From NCBI GenBank assembly GCA_964462945.1, contig CAYWZW010000027.1:1-61206 (forward strand): a stretch of DNA of 61,206 bases. Direction: 5' to 3'. Positions 8,901 through 17,128 of the stretch are shown one piece after another; within the stretch, counting starts at the first letter, position 1, and each line of letters starts with the position of its first letter. Under the pieces are notes generated by a model that did no database searches, was not told where the DNA came from, and worked only from the letters and a program-made list of their open reading frames with translations. This stretch comes from GCA-020343675 sp964462945. GTDB lineage: Bacteria; Planctomycetota; Phycisphaerae; Sedimentisphaerales; Anaerobacaceae. Position numbers and translations under genes: made by a program.

Positions 8901-10439
8901 CGGAAGAGAAGGTTTTCTGACCAGCGCGGTTGGCGCCAGGGCCGCGCCCGGCTGGAGATCGACTCGCCTGACTACTACAGGAAGCTCGCTCTGGCCTAAC
9001 TTGTGGTTAAGCCGGCTAATCTCATCCTGGGCGGAGACGTACTCATCGCGCATGATCCGCAAGGCGGCACGGGCCTCCTGTTCGTCCTTGCTCAGGGCCT
9101 TCAGTTCGAGCTCGTGCCATGTGAGCTGAGCGGACTTCAGCTTGATTTCCCAATCCTTCGATTCAGTTATAGCTCGCTCCGATACTATTTTGGTGTAGGC
9201 CACAAGGATGGTTCCCAACAAGATCAGAGACACCGCCAAGCCTGCTGCAACCTGCACCCGGTACTTAAGTGCCTTCTTGCGAAGGAAATACAGGGTGGTG
9301 TGTGCTTGGGCATCCAGAGGCTCGCCATTAAGATAGTTGTTGATATCCTTGCCTAATGCACCGGCTGAGGAGTAGCGATCATCCGGGTTTTGGGCAAGGG
9401 CCGCAAGCAAAATAGCCTCCAGTTCACTGTCTATTGACTTGTCAACCTCACGTGGACGCCTTATTCTGCCTTCTGTAATCCGGTGTAACACATCAAACAT
9501 TGATCCGGACAGGTCGTGAGGAGATTGTCCGGTCAGAAGCTCATACAGAATCACCCCCAGGCTAAAAACATCGGTGCGGGTATCGAGCTGGCTGTGATGA
9601 CCGGCCGCCTGTTCCGGCGACATGTAGGCGGGAGTACCGGCAATCTGGCCTTCCACTGAGATGGCAAGAGCATCCTCTTCCTCCAGTAAGCCTTTAGCCA
9701 GTCCAAAGTCCAGCACGTGGGGCTGACCGTCCGGACTTACCAGGATGTTCGACGGCTTGAGATCACGATGTATCACAGCTCGCTGATGAGCAAACAAGAC
9801 GGCCTGGCAGACGGTCCGCATAAGGGCCAGAATCCGGTCCCGCGACAGCGACTTGCCCCTGACGTACTGGTCCAAAGGCATACCGTCAATTAGCTCCATG
9901 GCATAGTAATACATTCCCTGATGCAGACCGCTGTCATAGATGCGGGCAATGTTGGGATGATCCAGCCTCGCGGTCAGCTCCACCTCACGCTGAAAAAGGG
10001 CTTGGGCCTTCGGGGAATCGATCCTGTGAGAGACCGCAAGCTTCAGGGCCACCTGCCGTCGCGTGCTTAGCTGCTCTGCACGCCAGACCATGCCCATGCC
10101 TCCTTTGCCCAGAGGCTCGATGATCTTGTATCCTTTGACATCAGGACGCCCATCCATCTGATCGGCACGAAGATCCGGAGCGCCCACGGAAAGAGGCGGA
10201 AGGCGTTGCTCGTCCTGGGCCAATTTCGATGCAGTCTCTCCGATGGGATGGGGGGCTATGGGTGGTTCTCCTTCGAACATGCGGACTTCAAACTTGCCGA
10301 GTGTCTCTGATTGGCCTATGGCTACACGCACTTCGCCAGTGGAGCCTATACGAACCCTGCATCCCTTGCGGGCTTTCTCTTCATCCACCCGACGGCGAGT
10401 CAGCAGGCTTCCACCTTTCCAGACTTCTAGGTAGGCCAT
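5910..10439 (-). CDS. Ser/Thr protein kinase with transmembrane helix, WD40 propeller and C-terminal beta-helix
   Basis: 1509 residues from the ATG at 10439 (a TTG four codons earlier is possible). Residues 1-60 form a short beta-rich, FHA-like region. The kinase domain spans about 104-375 and has the glycine loop GKGGMG, catalytic lysine in VALKL, HRDLKPSN and DFGLAK, so it looks catalytically intact. One membrane helix lies at about 396-417, then a coiled coil (about 425-485). About 500-1010 carries WD40 repeats (SPDG...LWD/IWD), and about 1055-1505 is a right-handed beta-helix of the kind normally found in secreted proteins (GGGFWGEYCSPTLIRCTF, NGVVDLGAYE). If the single helix spans the membrane, the kinase is cytoplasmic and the propeller and helix are outside. 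It lies downstream of the ECF sigma factor and a 199-aa unknown. Confidence 0.9.
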   Translation of the reverse strand: MAYLEVWKGGSLLTRRRVDEEKARKGCRVRIGSTGEVRVAIGQSETLGKFEVRMFEGEPPIAPHPIGETASKLAQDEQRLPPLSVGAPDLRADQMDGRPDVKGYKIIEPLGKGGMGMVWRAEQLSTRRQVALKLAVSHRIDSPKAQALFQREVELTARLDHPNIARIYDSGLHQGMYYYAMELIDGMPLDQYVRGKSLSRDRILALMRTVCQAVLFAHQRAVIHRDLKPSNILVSPDGQPHVLDFGLAKGLLEEEDALAISVEGQIAGTPAYMSPEQAAGHHSQLDTRTDVFSLGVILYELLTGQSPHDLSGSMFDVLHRITEGRIRRPREVDKSIDSELEAILLAALAQNPDDRYSSAGALGKDINNYLNGEPLDAQAHTTLYFLRKKALKYRVQVAAGLAVSLILLGTILVAYTKIVSERAITESKDWEIKLKSAQLTWHELELKALSKDEQEARAALRIMRDEYVSAQDEISRLNHKLGQSELPVVVRRVDLQPGAALAPTALVRKPSLPGGVASWTLEAYGHHGPVTKLAYSPDGSQLMSAGNDGTVRTWNAESGQLMKIFMDPNGTVGLSGFADGRGAGRFSWSADTPARAADETIKLWGVDLPDVRQPLLRTATAMALSPDRTMLAFGDRDGAIRVLNPKSRQLRHTKIPAWCGPVHSVCFSSDGKVLATSAGLGTICLWDAHRWQPLRKFEADGIIGSFPPCVSTVAWGPGDSVIARPDNRREALEILDSQSGQVLRVLSGNSQRIASVCWSPDGTLLAAGTIDGRALMWDVKSDSNTPFVTLDAHVGSVNALAWTAEDQSLITAGEDGKIEIWEPRSGARTKSLQGSTGPITCLAPSPNAKILASGGYDGTIRLWDAGGSWTSTLLRGEPNDVEARESKFTAVVWSPDGTLLASGDSSGKIRIWDPKSSRPMRSFAANCASLNSLAWSPDGRILICGGADGTARAWDAKNDFQEHVVLLPLWGSAGPGIAINREGDYRGPPGIAEHVLYVVSTERGQETLTPADFKSRFGWVNEPWQVGLYSPGLEQVKRIYVKADAQPPYDGNSWGTAFNDLQDALKLAQPNTEIWVAAGTYTPDRGTGAREASFRLKNGVRLFGGFAGTETGIDQRDPNRNETILSGDLKGDDGLNFANCDDNSYHVVSARSTDPSTMLDGFIITGGNANGPGPKRGENSNHHGGGFWGEYCSPTLIRCTFRCNSALQQGGGMFSYVGRPTMENCVFVGNRAGQGGGISSHHSKGIVTGCTFIKNSADGGAGAVNLVQDSSMFIDCTFTRNFGPAEGGGLSINFPESRPIITNCRFLENTAGRGGGIFIGESSPRLSNCLFNNNSATDWGGGIYFIQQVDYGNNPLLSNCTIVGNRSRIHGCGLYNEPNCSPVLTNCILWNNTNGNKTDEAEQICRGSPVINNCCIQGWTGKLGGTGNFALDPLFVDPNGPDGKIGTLDDNVRLGLASPCRDRGDNSALGVDTADLDKDGDVNEPIPFDIEGKPRILNGVVDLGAYESR

Positions 10440-10524
10440 AGTAATACGCAAAAAGCAATGTAGCAGCAGCGTTTCAAGTTCTCTGCAATCCGCAGCCGTT
10501 CAATCCTTGCTGCCATAACGTTTA

Positions 10525-11124
10525 TCATAAAAGGCTCTCATGTGCCCTCTTGAACAGGCCGACCATATCCGGCGTTAACCAGGGGATGTTGAGCAGTTGA
10601 GAAAAATGCTCATTGAGCTGCTTGTACGAGAACGTCGTGATTTTGTCGTCCCGCAAAAGGGACTCCTCGTGAAACAACAAGGCATTGGCGATGGCCGCAT
10701 AGTAGATGGCAGTGGCTACTTCGCGTTCCAGCTCGGATGAGCAGGACTGGGCCCTCTCCTTGTACTGGTCTTTGATCTGCCAAACAACTGAAGGATCGGT
10801 ATCAGGATCGAGGAGCAGGTCTCCAACCGAACAGCCCATGAGGGGTCTAAACTGCTCCAGCACAAAGCTGAGGGTCTCCGGGAGCATACGGGTCGCTGTC
10901 GGATCCAACAGCAGAGGCTCGGCAAGCCGATCTCGCAGGAGTTCCGCCTTCTTCTGCTCTTCAGTCGGCCCATCCTGACCTGCGGGGGTATCATCGCCCA
11001 CTTCCCAGAGCCTCGCCAATTTCTCACGGCTCAAACCAAAGGTCGTAGGTTCGTTTTCCATTGCGTCCTCGTAACTGTATCCTTCAACAGGCTTTAGTAT
11101 GTGCCTGTCCTTATCATCATTCAC
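10525..11124 (-). CDS. Conserved-position hypothetical protein between ECF sigma factor and kinase
   Basis: 199 residues starting at a GTG (11124), 8 bp after the sigma-factor stop. The protein is acidic and largely helical, without signal peptide, membrane helix or cysteine motif, so it is likely cytoplasmic. The C-terminal half contains a run of helices (ELEREVATAIYYAAIANALLFHEESLL, split by loops). I do not recognise a family. Its place between a sigma factor and a transmembrane kinase, with short spacing on the sigma side and 85 bp before the kinase start, suggests a partner in the same signalling path, for example a sigma-factor-binding protein or kinase substrate; this is inference only. 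Confidence 0.7.
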   Translation of the reverse strand: MNDDKDRHILKPVEGYSYEDAMENEPTTFGLSREKLARLWEVGDDTPAGQDGPTEEQKKAELLRDRLAEPLLLDPTATRMLPETLSFVLEQFRPLMGCSVGDLLLDPDTDPSVVWQIKDQYKERAQSCSSELEREVATAIYYAAIANALLFHEESLLRDDKITTFSYKQLNEHFSQLLNIPWLTPDMVGLFKRAHESLL

Positions 11125-11132
11125 CGAAAAAC

Positions 11133-11906
11133 CTAAAAGCCTGCGCCGCCTCCAGATAGAAAACCGAATATCTCCTTGAACTCCGCCTCTGCTTCAGAAT
11201 CGGACCGCACCAGGTTTCTCAGACGCCGTTTCAGCACGCTTCGAAACCGGCGTTTGACCGTAACGAGCATATTTGCCGCCTGTACCTCGCTCGCCACACC
11301 GCATCGTTCACAGATCTGTTTCATGGATAGATCCTGTGCATTCTGCAGGGCCGGGGCCAGGACTTTCAACTGAAATACTTCCCAGTGCTTTAGCGTGGCC
11401 GGGCAGCGGTATTGCTCTGCGACCTCACCAAGAACCTGATCCAGCAGGTCTGCAATCCAAGCATGATAAAACGCTTGTTCCGGCGTGGCTACCGACCCGG
11501 GCAGATCAACGCCTGCGAGCTGAAGCGACGAGAAGCTGAGAATCTCACTTGCCGGAGCCCTTTTCTTGCGTTTCTTGTCCCGCTCTACATTACTGATGAA
11601 GCGTTTCAGTGCCGTAAGCAGAAGCTGCCTGAAACGGCCCATCTTTCTGTCTGCCGCCCGGAGCAGCTTGGTCCCAAGGAAACACTCGCAGAAGAAATCC
11701 TGGGTCAGGTCTTTGGCCTCCTCATTTCCATAGCCTCGTTTGCGAAGATAGCAATAGACAGGCTTCCAGTACCCTTCAACGAGACTCTCGGTTGCCAGCC
11801 GACGGCGGGTCTGGTCCTGTGTCCTGACGTTGAGAATCAGGGACCAATGGGTAGATGGAAATCGGCTACTCATCCCCCCCATGCTTGTTCTGTGCCAACC
11901 ATTCAT
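11133..11906 (-). CDS. ECF-type RNA polymerase sigma factor (Planctomycetota kinase-linked type)
   Basis: 257 residues from the ATG at 11906; the ATG at 11873 (MSSRFPSTHWSLIL) matches the usual family start better. Region 2 is seen in LVEGYWKPVYCYLRKRGYG and EAKDLTQDFFCECF, and a region 4-like helix-turn-helix at MKQICERCGVASEVQAANMLVTVKRRFRSVL. The FPSTHWSLI opening is characteristic of the ECF groups of Planctomycetota that are encoded next to Ser/Thr kinases. It would direct RNA polymerase to promoters of a dedicated regulon. The kinase two genes downstream may control it by phosphorylation, as proposed for such pairs. No anti-sigma factor with a zinc motif is visible nearby. Confidence 0.88.
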   Translation of the reverse strand: MNGWHRTSMGGMSSRFPSTHWSLILNVRTQDQTRRRLATESLVEGYWKPVYCYLRKRGYGNEEAKDLTQDFFCECFLGTKLLRAADRKMGRFRQLLLTALKRFISNVERDKKRKKRAPASEILSFSSLQLAGVDLPGSVATPEQAFYHAWIADLLDQVLGEVAEQYRCPATLKHWEVFQLKVLAPALQNAQDLSMKQICERCGVASEVQAANMLVTVKRRFRSVLKRRLRNLVRSDSEAEAEFKEIFGFLSGGGAGF

Positions 11907-12213
11907 GACGCAACACTACCAATCAGGTTCAGCTTTTTCCTTCCGCATTTCGCCAGACTATGTGCCCCCGAGCGAACCAGCCGAGGTGAATCCACAGAGA
12001 GGCCCGAGAGCGCCACGGGTTCCATCATATCGCATTCGACGTCACTTGGCAAGGATTGTACCCCGCCGATAATCGAGAAGATGAAGGCTATTGAAGCCAT
12101 TGAGGGCAAGTTGAACGGGGTAAGAACCACACACGCAGCCACCTCACGATCCCTCCAAAACCCCATAGAGAGTCACATTTTCGGCGATCCGCCCTCGTGG
12201 GCTGTCATGTAGC
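11907..12213. other. Divergent intergenic region without convincing gene
   Basis: Separates the minus-strand sigma-factor operon from a plus-strand prepilin-like gene. A short open frame on the minus strand (12166-11903) ends in the sigma-factor ATG but has no recognisable features. A TACAAT hexamer on the minus strand near 12057 could be a -10 for the sigma factor, but no good -35 was found. Confidence 0.5.
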
Positions 12214-12243
12214 TTGCATCGGCGAGTGCGGGTGTGTTATAAT
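12214..12243 (+). promoter_or_regulatory. Sigma-70-type promoter of the prepilin-like gene at 12304
   Basis: TTGCAT (12214-12219), 18-bp spacer, TATAAT (12238-12243) with an extended TGT just before the -10. The predicted transcript start lies about 55 nt ahead of the ATG. Confidence 0.6.
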
Positions 12244-12303
12244 CATGGCAGAAAAGCACACCGAAGAATATCGTTGTCTCTCTTTGAAAAAAAGGGCAAC
12301 GTC

Positions 12304-13047
12304 ATGCGTAAACGAAACGGCTTTACGTTAATAGAGCTATTGGTGGTGATCGCCGTCATCGCCATTCTCATGGCTTTGCTGCTGCCTGCCTTGAGCCGCG
12401 CTAAAGAGCAAGGTAAGCGGGCCGTGTGCCTGAACAATTCCAAGACACTCGTATTGGGATGGATGCTGTACTGCGAGGACTTCTCCGGCGATATGCCGAA
12501 GGCCCAGGCCTCGCCGGAAGAAGGCTGGATCCTGAAGCCGCCCGGCACCAAGCCGGTTGATGCACCAAAGCAGACCCAGATAGAGGCTCTTAAGGCAGGA
12601 GTCCTGTTCAAGTATGTCCAGAATGTGAAGGTGTACCGCTGTCCTGTGGCCAAGAGCTATGAGATGCGTACCTATAGCTGCTCCCATGCCATGAACGGCC
12701 TAAGCTTTGACGGCGGCCCTGTGCTCAAGAACATGTACAAGATCGAGCATCCGGCTCTGCGCATCGTTTTTATAGACGACTTTGGTGAAGACTGGGACGC
12801 GGCCTGGGCGGTTCCCTGGAGCAGGCCCGCCTGGTGGAACCCGATTCCCGCACGGCACGGTGCAGGCACGGTCGCGGCCTTTGGCGACGGCCGCTCGGAA
12901 TGGTGGGCCTGGAAGGACCCGCGCACCATCGAGCTGATGACAAAATGGGAATGGGGGGCCAGGGGTGATAATCTCGGCATCGTGCAGGAGGAAAATCCCG
13001 ACCTGGTTCGCGTGCAGAAGGCTATCTGGGGCGGCTTGGGCTATTAG
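12304..13047 (+). CDS. Prepilin-like H-X9-DG protein
   Basis: 247 residues. The start at 12304 gives the class III prepilin leader MRKRNGFTLIELLVV directly; an in-frame upstream stretch to 12214 overlaps the promoter. The G-F-T-L-I-E motif is the cleavage/methylation site followed by a hydrophobic helix. Near the C-terminus H-GAGTVAAFG-DG fits the H-X9-DG signature of prepilin-type processing-associated proteins that are expanded in Planctomycetota. These are thought to be pseudopilin-like, inner-membrane or surface proteins of unknown function. It faces a second gene of the same family, with only 27 bp between the two stop codons. Confidence 0.9.
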   Translation: MRKRNGFTLIELLVVIAVIAILMALLLPALSRAKEQGKRAVCLNNSKTLVLGWMLYCEDFSGDMPKAQASPEEGWILKPPGTKPVDAPKQTQIEALKAGVLFKYVQNVKVYRCPVAKSYEMRTYSCSHAMNGLSFDGGPVLKNMYKIEHPALRIVFIDDFGEDWDAAWAVPWSRPAWWNPIPARHGAGTVAAFGDGRSEWWAWKDPRTIELMTKWEWGARGDNLGIVQEENPDLVRVQKAIWGGLGY

Positions 13048-13074
13048 CCCCGGCTCGCTTGCTGACAAGAACCG

Positions 13075-13938
13075 TTATCCGCTGCTTTTGGAACGATATG
13101 CCCAGCCGGAGGCCATGTAGTTGATATCCAACGTCTGACCATCGGGCGGATATTCAATGCCGTACGTTGCGACCCCTTCACGAATCAGCTTGTCCACCCG
13201 CTCAATCGTGAAGCGGTCCCGCCATTTGCGCACTTCCGAATGGCCGTCGCAGAACCCCAAAACGCTGCTGTCGCCGTGATTGACCGCCATCGGCCCCCAC
13301 CAGCCCCATCGGGCCGTTCCTGTGTACTCGGGGGCCCCCATTACAAAATGATGGCTGGAATTCCAATTTCGCGTTTCCGCGCTCTCGACAAACACATAAC
13401 GGGTCGCCGGCGAAGTAATCTCCCCGAACGTTCTGATCTGCAACCTGTATTGTGAGCTGCTCGGGCTCAGGGCCCCGTATAAACACATAGGAACTCCGTA
13501 AGAGACAAGAACCCTGGTTCCGTCGTACATGCTCTTGCGAACATTATCGGCAGGACAGTGATATGTGGCCGGCTCTTTGACATACGGGTACAGACGGCCC
13601 TCCTGGATTCCCCGGATCTCGTCCTGGTCCGTCACGGGCGGATTTGTTTGGGTATTGCTAAGCAGGTTCCCATTTATGTCGCGAGGCACCCCGATCCACC
13701 CGACATAATTCCCGCTCGGTTCTACCCCATTGTCTTCGGAGCTCATGATGCGGCCGTCATTATCCCCCATGTACATATACCAGCCGAGGGCGAGGTTCTT
13801 GGTATTGCTCAGGCAGACGGTTGTGGCGGCCTTCTTCTTGACCGCGTTCAACGCCGGCAGGATAATGGCCATCAGCAGCGCAATGATCGCGATCACCACC
13901 AAAAGCTCTATCAGTGTAAAGCCTTTTCGCTTGGACAT
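13075..13938 (-). CDS. Prepilin-like H-X9-DG protein
   Basis: 287 residues opening with MSKRKGFTLIELLVVIAII, a canonical prepilin peptidase site plus N-terminal helix. The ATG is preceded by AAGGAG. The C-terminal part has H-GDSSVLGFC-DG, matching H-X9-DG. A Cys/His pair (TYHCPADN) in the middle may bind metal or form a disulfide. It converges on the related gene at 12304-13047 but is only moderately similar, so this is not a recent tandem duplication. Function as a pseudopilin or surface display component is inferred from the family. Confidence 0.9.
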   Translation of the reverse strand: MSKRKGFTLIELLVVIAIIALLMAIILPALNAVKKKAATTVCLSNTKNLALGWYMYMGDNDGRIMSSEDNGVEPSGNYVGWIGVPRDINGNLLSNTQTNPPVTDQDEIRGIQEGRLYPYVKEPATYHCPADNVRKSMYDGTRVLVSYGVPMCLYGALSPSSSQYRLQIRTFGEITSPATRYVFVESAETRNWNSSHHFVMGAPEYTGTARWGWWGPMAVNHGDSSVLGFCDGHSEVRKWRDRFTIERVDKLIREGVATYGIEYPPDGQTLDINYMASGWAYRSKSSG

Positions 13939-14027
13939 GCCGGATCTCCTTGTCCTTTAGAGAATGTGTTTCCCAGTCAACGTTTCATTTGCATCTGGTT
14001 CGTTCTAACTCTGGCGTTGCCTTCTAT

Positions 14028-14057
14028 ATCATAACACAAGTGACCGCACTGACGCAA
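14028..14057 (-). promoter_or_regulatory. Promoter of the prepilin-like gene at 13938
   Basis: Read on the minus strand: TTGCGT (14057-14052), 18-bp spacer, TATGAT (14033-14028), with TG ahead of the -10. The leader would be about 85 nt. The 390-bp gap 13939-14328 also holds the plus-strand promoter at 14205; otherwise nothing is seen in it. Confidence 0.55.
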
Positions 14058-14204
14058 ATCATAACTGTCGCATACGGACATTTCGGCCCGTTTCGAAGCC
14101 AGAACCCCTCGAAAACCAATATCAGAGCCCCATGGCCCATCGCAATGTAGCCGCCAGTGCCCTCGAGCCCGCTGCCCTCAAACCACAAATGCTTGTGGAG
14201 GCGA

Positions 14205-14233
14205 TTGCGTCCAGTCAGGAATCACAGTATCAT
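14205..14233 (+). promoter_or_regulatory. Promoter of the DUF4091 gene with upstream palindrome
   Basis: TTGCGT (14205-14210), 17-bp spacer, TATCAT (14228-14233). Just upstream, CCACAA-ATGC-TTGTGG (14183-14198) is a perfect palindrome that could be an operator. The leader to the ATG at 14329 is about 90 nt. Confidence 0.5.
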
Positions 14234-14328
14234 TACTTCAAGCAGACTCCGGGCGGCTGCCGGCTTTGAGCATGGGAGAAATGTCGGTGCATCAGAAGTT
14301 TGGACTTTGTGACTGTAAGGAAGAAACA

Positions 14329-16302
14329 ATGTTGGGCAAAGAATCGGCGTTGAGGTCGCACATGATTGTTTCGGCAGCGATTGTTCTATTGTGCTCGGCG
14401 TGTGCCACGGCGCAAGCGGCTCCATTTGAATGTTTTGCGGTGAGCGATTTGGTGAGGGTCTTCGAGGACGGTTACGACTGTCCTGAGCCCGGCAAGACCA
14501 TAGAGATATTTGGCATCAGGAACGAGTGTATTTCCGCCCAATGCGTCATCAAAGCCAATCAAGACATAGGACACGTTACTGTCTCATTGAGTCCCCTGGT
14601 GCACGTCAAGCAATCTGCTGCATTGGCCTCCGACGCCGTGACGTGGAATTTTGTGGGTTCTATTGCGATCTCTGAGAATACGCCCAAATACAAAAAAACC
14701 GACTTGATTCGTTCCGCCCCGGCGCGGTTTCCTGATTATCTGGCCGAAGACAATGCGATCTCTCTGGCGAAGGGCCAATTCAGGGCCGTCTTTTTGACGG
14801 CGCGAATTCCACACAACGCTCAAGAGGGTGACTATGAGGCCAGCGTGACCGTCAAGACGGACCAGAGCAGTGAATCGCTGCCTCTGCACCTGACTGTTTA
14901 TCCGCTGACGCTGCCTGATGACCGGCATCTGATGGTCACCGAATGGTACACGACAAGCAAGTTCAAGAGGTTTCACGACATTGATCCATCAGATTCCCAG
15001 AGATTTTACGCTATGCTCGGCCTGTACGCACAGAACATGGCTGAGCATAGACAGAACGTCTTTCGGGTAAGTCCGGATCTGATTGTCAGCACGCGGGATG
15101 ATGCGGACAAGCTGAGATTCGATTTCTCGGCGTTCGACAAATGGGCCGAGGTTTTCTGGAATACAGGCCGGATGGACGCGCTCGAGACGGGCTTTGTTGC
15201 CAGATTCGGCGAGGGCGGCTGGGCCAGCAATGAGGTTGTGCTCCGGGATTTCCCCGTTCAGGAGCAATCGACCAATCGCAGGGTCACGGTGGCGGGCGAG
15301 AAGTTCCTGCCTCAGTTTCTACCCTCACTTGAGGATCATCTGAGGGAAAAAGGCTGGCTTGAGAAGACGATATTCCATATTGCCGATGAGCCGTCGAATC
15401 ATAATATAATGAGCTGGAGAGAGGCTTCGCAATACGTACACCGTCACGCCCCGGCGCTGCGAAGAATCGACGCCATAGAGACAACCTACTGCTTCGACCG
15501 GCTGGAGGTCTGGGTCCCTAAATTGGATCACCTCGCTACCTGGTACGACACTTACCGCAGGGCCCAGAACCAGGGCTATGAATTATGGTTCTACACCGTC
15601 GGCATATTCCAGAAAGGCTCCCATCCAAACAAGACCGCTGACGTGCCTCTGATAGAATCCCGCCTGCTCCATTGGCTGAACTATCGTTTTGGACTCAAGG
15701 GCTACTTACATTGGGGATTCAATCAATGGACGGATGATCCTTTTGAAGCACCCGGAAGGCACAATGGCGACGGCTGGCACGTCTATCCCAAGAAAGATGG
15801 ACTCCTGTGCTCTCTTCGCTGGGAGCAGATGCGAAACGGACTTCAGGATTATGAATACCTTTGGATGCTCGAGGACAAGATAGCGAAGATGAAAGCCGGA
15901 CTCGGTGACCGATTGTCGATAATCGACCCGTCTCGCAGAGGCGTGGAAATAGCGTCACAAGTCGTCAAGACCATGAGCACGTACAGCATAGATCCGCATG
16001 TGTTGTACGCTGCAAAGAAGCAGATCATTGACGAGCTGCTGGATCTGGACAGGGTCCCCAGACTGATAATCCAGACGAATCCCCTCGAGCACGAAATGGT
16101 GGAAAATGACTGCGCTATAGAACTGTACGGATGGGCAGAGCCCGGTACCAGGGTCGCTGTCAACGGCAGAGCGCTTGCCGTCGCAGAGGACGGTTTGTTC
16201 ATGGAGAGCGTGGGCCTGTCGCGTGACCATACGATCGTCGTGGAGGCTGAACACCAGAAAGGCAAGAAGGCGGTCGTTCGCTCTTTTGAGATCTCATACT
16301 GA
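14329..16302 (+). CDS. DUF4091 (GH123-like) glycoside hydrolase family protein
   Basis: 657 residues from the ATG at 14329, chosen because AAGGAAG lies 6 nt upstream and the frame then opens with a signal peptide (SHMIVSAAIVLLCSACATAQA; the C could be a lipobox cysteine). An N-terminal beta domain (about 30-210) precedes a TIM-barrel-like part with FHIADEPSNHN and the DUF4091 hallmark GYLHWGFNQW followed by SLRWEQMRNGLQDYEYLWML. DUF4091 is usual in exported enzymes related to N-acetylgalactosaminidases of GH123. The acidic pair in ADEPS may be catalytic. The next gene starts 6 bp downstream, so the two are probably co-transcribed. Confidence 0.82.
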   Translation: MLGKESALRSHMIVSAAIVLLCSACATAQAAPFECFAVSDLVRVFEDGYDCPEPGKTIEIFGIRNECISAQCVIKANQDIGHVTVSLSPLVHVKQSAALASDAVTWNFVGSIAISENTPKYKKTDLIRSAPARFPDYLAEDNAISLAKGQFRAVFLTARIPHNAQEGDYEASVTVKTDQSSESLPLHLTVYPLTLPDDRHLMVTEWYTTSKFKRFHDIDPSDSQRFYAMLGLYAQNMAEHRQNVFRVSPDLIVSTRDDADKLRFDFSAFDKWAEVFWNTGRMDALETGFVARFGEGGWASNEVVLRDFPVQEQSTNRRVTVAGEKFLPQFLPSLEDHLREKGWLEKTIFHIADEPSNHNIMSWREASQYVHRHAPALRRIDAIETTYCFDRLEVWVPKLDHLATWYDTYRRAQNQGYELWFYTVGIFQKGSHPNKTADVPLIESRLLHWLNYRFGLKGYLHWGFNQWTDDPFEAPGRHNGDGWHVYPKKDGLLCSLRWEQMRNGLQDYEYLWMLEDKIAKMKAGLGDRLSIIDPSRRGVEIASQVVKTMSTYSIDPHVLYAAKKQIIDELLDLDRVPRLIIQTNPLEHEMVENDCAIELYGWAEPGTRVAVNGRALAVAEDGLFMESVGLSRDHTIVVEAEHQKGKKAVVRSFEISY

Positions 16303-16308
16303 CTAAGC

Positions 16309-17070
16309 ATGTTTGGATTCAAGAAAAGGCGGCGAAAATGGCTCGCGGCCCGGCCGTTTCCTGACCAGTGGCTGGCGGTTATCAGCAATAATGTGCCGTT
16401 TTACACGCTGCTGCCGCCGGAGGACCAGAAAGAATTACAGCGTCACATCCTGATTTTTGTCCGCGAGAAGCGTTTCGAGGGCTGCGGGGGATTGCAGATC
16501 ACCGACGAGATAAGGGTCACGATAGCCGCCCAGGCCTGCATCCTTCTCTTGCACCGCCAGACCGACTATTACCCCGGTCTTCCCTCAATACTTGTCTATC
16601 CGCAGTCATACGTGGCCCATGACGCTGAACACCTCGTTGGCGGCGTCCTCGTCGAGGGTGAAGACGTCCGGCTGGGCGAGTCCTGGCATCGCGGATCGGT
16701 CGTCCTCTCGTGGGATGACGTCCGTCGCCGTGCCGCCGACGTTCACGACGGCCACAACGTCGTCCTGCACGAGTTTGCCCACCAGCTTGACAGCTCCGGC
16801 GCCAGGGGCGACAGCACGCCGGTCCTTCAAAGCCGTTCCAGCTTCATCGCCTGGGCCCGCATTCTGCAGAGAGACTACCAGAAGCTGCAGCATGCAGTCA
16901 GCCGCAATAGCCCCACGCTTTTGGACGAATACGGCGCTGTGAATCCGGCTGAGTTCTTCGCCGTTGCCACCGAATGTTTCTTCGAGACGCCGAAGGAGCT
17001 GCACCGGCTTCATCCGCAGTTGTACGAAGAGTTGAAACGCTTCTATCAGCAGGACCCAGCCCGGTTGTAG
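16309..17070 (+). CDS. mtfA: MtfA-like zinc peptidase (M90 family)
   Basis: 253 residues with the zinc motif HEFAH at 154-158 and a later glutamate in NPAEFFAVATECFFE as probable third ligand. The length and flow (FPDQWLAVISNNVPFYTLLPPEDQ, then GGLQITDEIRVTIAAQACILLL) match MtfA/YeeI, a cytoplasmic peptidase that in enterobacteria binds the glucose repressor Mlc. In Planctomycetota the target is unknown; the family assignment is secure while the regulatory role is not. No signal peptide. It follows the DUF4091 gene by 6 bp and converges on the GH gene ending at 17129. Confidence 0.9.
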   Translation: MFGFKKRRRKWLAARPFPDQWLAVISNNVPFYTLLPPEDQKELQRHILIFVREKRFEGCGGLQITDEIRVTIAAQACILLLHRQTDYYPGLPSILVYPQSYVAHDAEHLVGGVLVEGEDVRLGESWHRGSVVLSWDDVRRRAADVHDGHNVVLHEFAHQLDSSGARGDSTPVLQSRSSFIAWARILQRDYQKLQHAVSRNSPTLLDEYGAVNPAEFFAVATECFFETPKELHRLHPQLYEELKRFYQQDPARL

Positions 17071-17128
17071 AGAAGAGCCTGCCGGCGTAAACTCCGTTGA
17101 GAAGTCAACAACAGGACAAGGGAGCCGG

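Noticed and set aside
11903..12166. Minus-strand open frame of 87 codons ending in the sigma-factor ATG
   Set aside because: The 4-bp overlap looks like coupling, but the product has no recognisable features, no ribosome site was found, and the region is divergent regulatory DNA.
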